From NCBI GenBank assembly GCA_002325645.1, contig DCSN01000105.1:1-20483 (forward strand): 20,483 nucleotides of DNA. The letters run 5' to 3'. Below are positions 19,550 through 20,483 of the stretch, one piece after another (position 1 is the stretch's first letter; every line of letters begins with the position of its first letter). Made by a program: the position numbers and the translations under genes. Source of the stretch: Pseudanabaena sp. UBA1465 (GTDB taxonomy: Bacteria; Cyanobacteriota; Cyanobacteriia; Pseudanabaenales; Pseudanabaenaceae). Below the pieces are notes generated by a model. It did no database searches. It was not told where the DNA came from and worked only from the letters and a program-made list of their open reading frames with translations.

Positions 19550-20074
19550 ATGGCAAATACAAATAAAGATAATATGGTCGTAATCTTTCGACTTTGGATT
19601 CCAAGTTTATTTCTCCCAGTATTTTTGGCATTCATGGGAATTTTCAATATTTTAGCTTGGCTGCCATTCTTTTATTGTTCTCTTAGAATTTTTTGTTTTA
19701 TATTGTCTGATGCAGCGAAAGTAAAAGAGCAATTCAAAAATAATTATGAGCTAGCAAAAGATAATTTGAGGCAACAGCCAAATGATAATTACTTACGAGA
19801 AAGAGCGTTGCAAGCTGGTAGACAATATTATAAAAGCTTGAGAAATGGAGTACTAAGTATTTATGATGAACAAGCTATTACAAATGACTTAGCGGCTGTA
19901 GCTCCTGTTTCTCAAACAAATAATATAGTTCAACCAAATCTCAATAAATCTGATGATAATAGTCAATCTGATATTGTCGCAAAATTGGAAAAATTGAACC
20001 TGTTAAAAGATAAAGGAATGATTACTGAGTCTGAGTTTGAAGCCAAGAAAAAAGATTTAATTGATAGAATGTAA
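19550..20074 (+). CDS. Membrane protein with C-terminal SHOCT domain (copy 2)
   Basis: The 174-residue paralogue of the preceding gene starts 24 bases after it. The N-terminal segment (LWIPSLFLPVFLAFMGIFNI and ILAWLPFFYCSLRIFCFIL) is hydrophobic but unrelated in sequence to copy 1. From about residue 70 it is nearly identical (ALQAGRQYYKSLRNGVLSIY to the SHOCT tail ending KKKDLIDRM). The Shine-Dalgarno sequence AGGTAGGGG lies just upstream of ATG 19550, and the same short sequence recurs after this gene's stop, at the start of a palindromic element. The unequal conservation suggests recombination or gene conversion of the 3' half. Confidence 0.8.
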   Translation: MANTNKDNMVVIFRLWIPSLFLPVFLAFMGIFNILAWLPFFYCSLRIFCFILSDAAKVKEQFKNNYELAKDNLRQQPNDNYLRERALQAGRQYYKSLRNGVLSIYDEQAITNDLAAVAPVSQTNNIVQPNLNKSDDNSQSDIVAKLEKLNLLKDKGMITESEFEAKKKDLIDRM

Positions 20075-20083
20075 AGATTAATT

Positions 20084-20160
20084 CAGGTAGGGGCAAAGCA
20101 TTCCCGCCACCATTTATAAATTCTCAGATCCCCTCATATGGGAATGCTCTGCCCTAAACC
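20084..20160. repeat. Palindromic MITE-like element 1
   Basis: GGGCAAAGCATTCCC at 20091-20105 is mirrored by GGGAATGCTCTGCCC at 20140-20154, with one mismatch in 15. Outer bases (AGGTAGG and TAAACC) extend the arms. The interior holds TTATAAATTCTCAGATCCCC. Its left end is the same AGGTAGGGGCAAA that acts as the ribosome binding site of SHOCT copy 2. It could serve as a terminator for the cluster or be a dispersed element. Confidence 0.6.
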
Positions 20161-20217
20161 TCCAACATTTACCCAAAAATCCTAACCGCAGGGAAAATTT
20201 ATCGGTTGTAGCGAAGA

Positions 20218-20284
20218 GGGTTGAGCATTTGCGGATGGAGATTTTAGTGGGAAGTTGAGAAGTAGTCGCACAAATGCTCAACCC
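20218..20284. repeat. Palindromic MITE-like element 2
   Basis: GGGTTGAGCATTTG at 20218-20231 is mirrored perfectly by CAAATGCTCAACCC at 20271-20284, enclosing about 39 bases. TTTTTT follows at 20291-20296, so the structure could also end transcription on the plus strand. The arms resemble dispersed GTTGAGCATTTG palindromes of cyanobacterial intergenic DNA; this is recognition, not proof. Confidence 0.6.
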
Positions 20285-20483
20285 CTAAGGTTTTTTGGTG
20301 ATGTGTATTTGATTGTGAAATTTGATTGGAAGAGAAGCGATCGCCTTGAAATTAATTTTGAGGCGATCGCTTTGTTTTCCATCGTAATCTGACAAAAACT
20401 TCAGTTTTGGTGATTGGGGTATGGGCGATCGCGTAAATTTACAATTGCAAACATCTTGCTATATCGCGGTTTTCAAGATAGTG
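20285..20483. other. Non-coding tail with HIP1-armed hairpin
   Basis: No gene is seen. A perfect 12-bp inverted repeat built on HIP1 octamers (20335-20346 with 20361-20372) has a 14-base loop and is followed by a weak T-rich stretch; it may be the terminator of a gene beyond the edge or a simple palindrome. A further HIP1 lies at about 20424. This is where HIP1 resumes after the long gap to the left. Confidence 0.5.

Noticed and set aside
1..20483. tRNA or rRNA genes
   Set aside because: No cloverleaf with a recognisable TTCRA arm and no rRNA-like block was noticed on either strand by eye.

Overview
The window is cyanobacterial chromosome. The octamer GCGATCGC (HIP1) is scattered densely through most of it. 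The recognisable genes fit a cyanobacterium: an IctB-family protein, a type II NADH dehydrogenase, RuvB, a cyanobacterial GST, a DUF309 protein and a XisH/XisI pair. The genus cannot be fixed from the sequence alone.

Layout. (1) 1-8.75 kb is a stable housekeeping region: the start of an acyltransferase-3 membrane protein, DUF309, a KOW-like hypothetical protein, a GST, a coiled-coil protein with a C-terminal membrane anchor, ictB, a small TPR protein cut short by a hairpin element, a creatininase-family hydrolase overlapping ruvB, and NDH-2. Strong bidirectional hairpin terminators sit between convergent pairs (3433-3471 and 7340-7372). (2) 8.88-10.4 kb is decaying: an orphan AbrB-type antitoxin with a lost start and a premature stop, a 16-bp palindrome, and a secreted N-acetylmuramoyl-L-alanine amidase split by a one-base frameshift. 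(3) 10.55-17.15 kb is a toxin-antitoxin island: a truncated DUF433 gene, a dead PemK-type pair, an intact mazEF, xisHI, a DUF6888/DUF6887-like pair, an antitoxin/PIN pair, a live PemK-type pair, an antitoxin/RelE pair and an antitoxin/MazF pair. (4) 17.19-20.1 kb has a HIP1-free, AT-rich character: an HTH gene, a 166-bp MITE-like element, and a rightward cluster of small membrane, lipoprotein and unknown proteins ending in two tandemly duplicated SHOCT proteins. Two palindromic elements follow.

The most unusual structure is a family of about 70-235 bp mosaic repeats (six copies, A to F, all in the same orientation) placed at the seams between TA modules. Their blocks are joined at HIP1 octamers. 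One block has a conserved open frame of about 30 codons that looks like the tail of an HTH antitoxin. One copy is the same mosaic with its coding-like block deleted exactly between two HIP1 sites, and it has replaced the N-terminus of the dead antitoxin. Two paralogous PemK loci, one dead and one alive, carry different third genes after the same overlapping start, which suggests module shuffling.

Family assignments come from motif recognition by eye. No database search was run.
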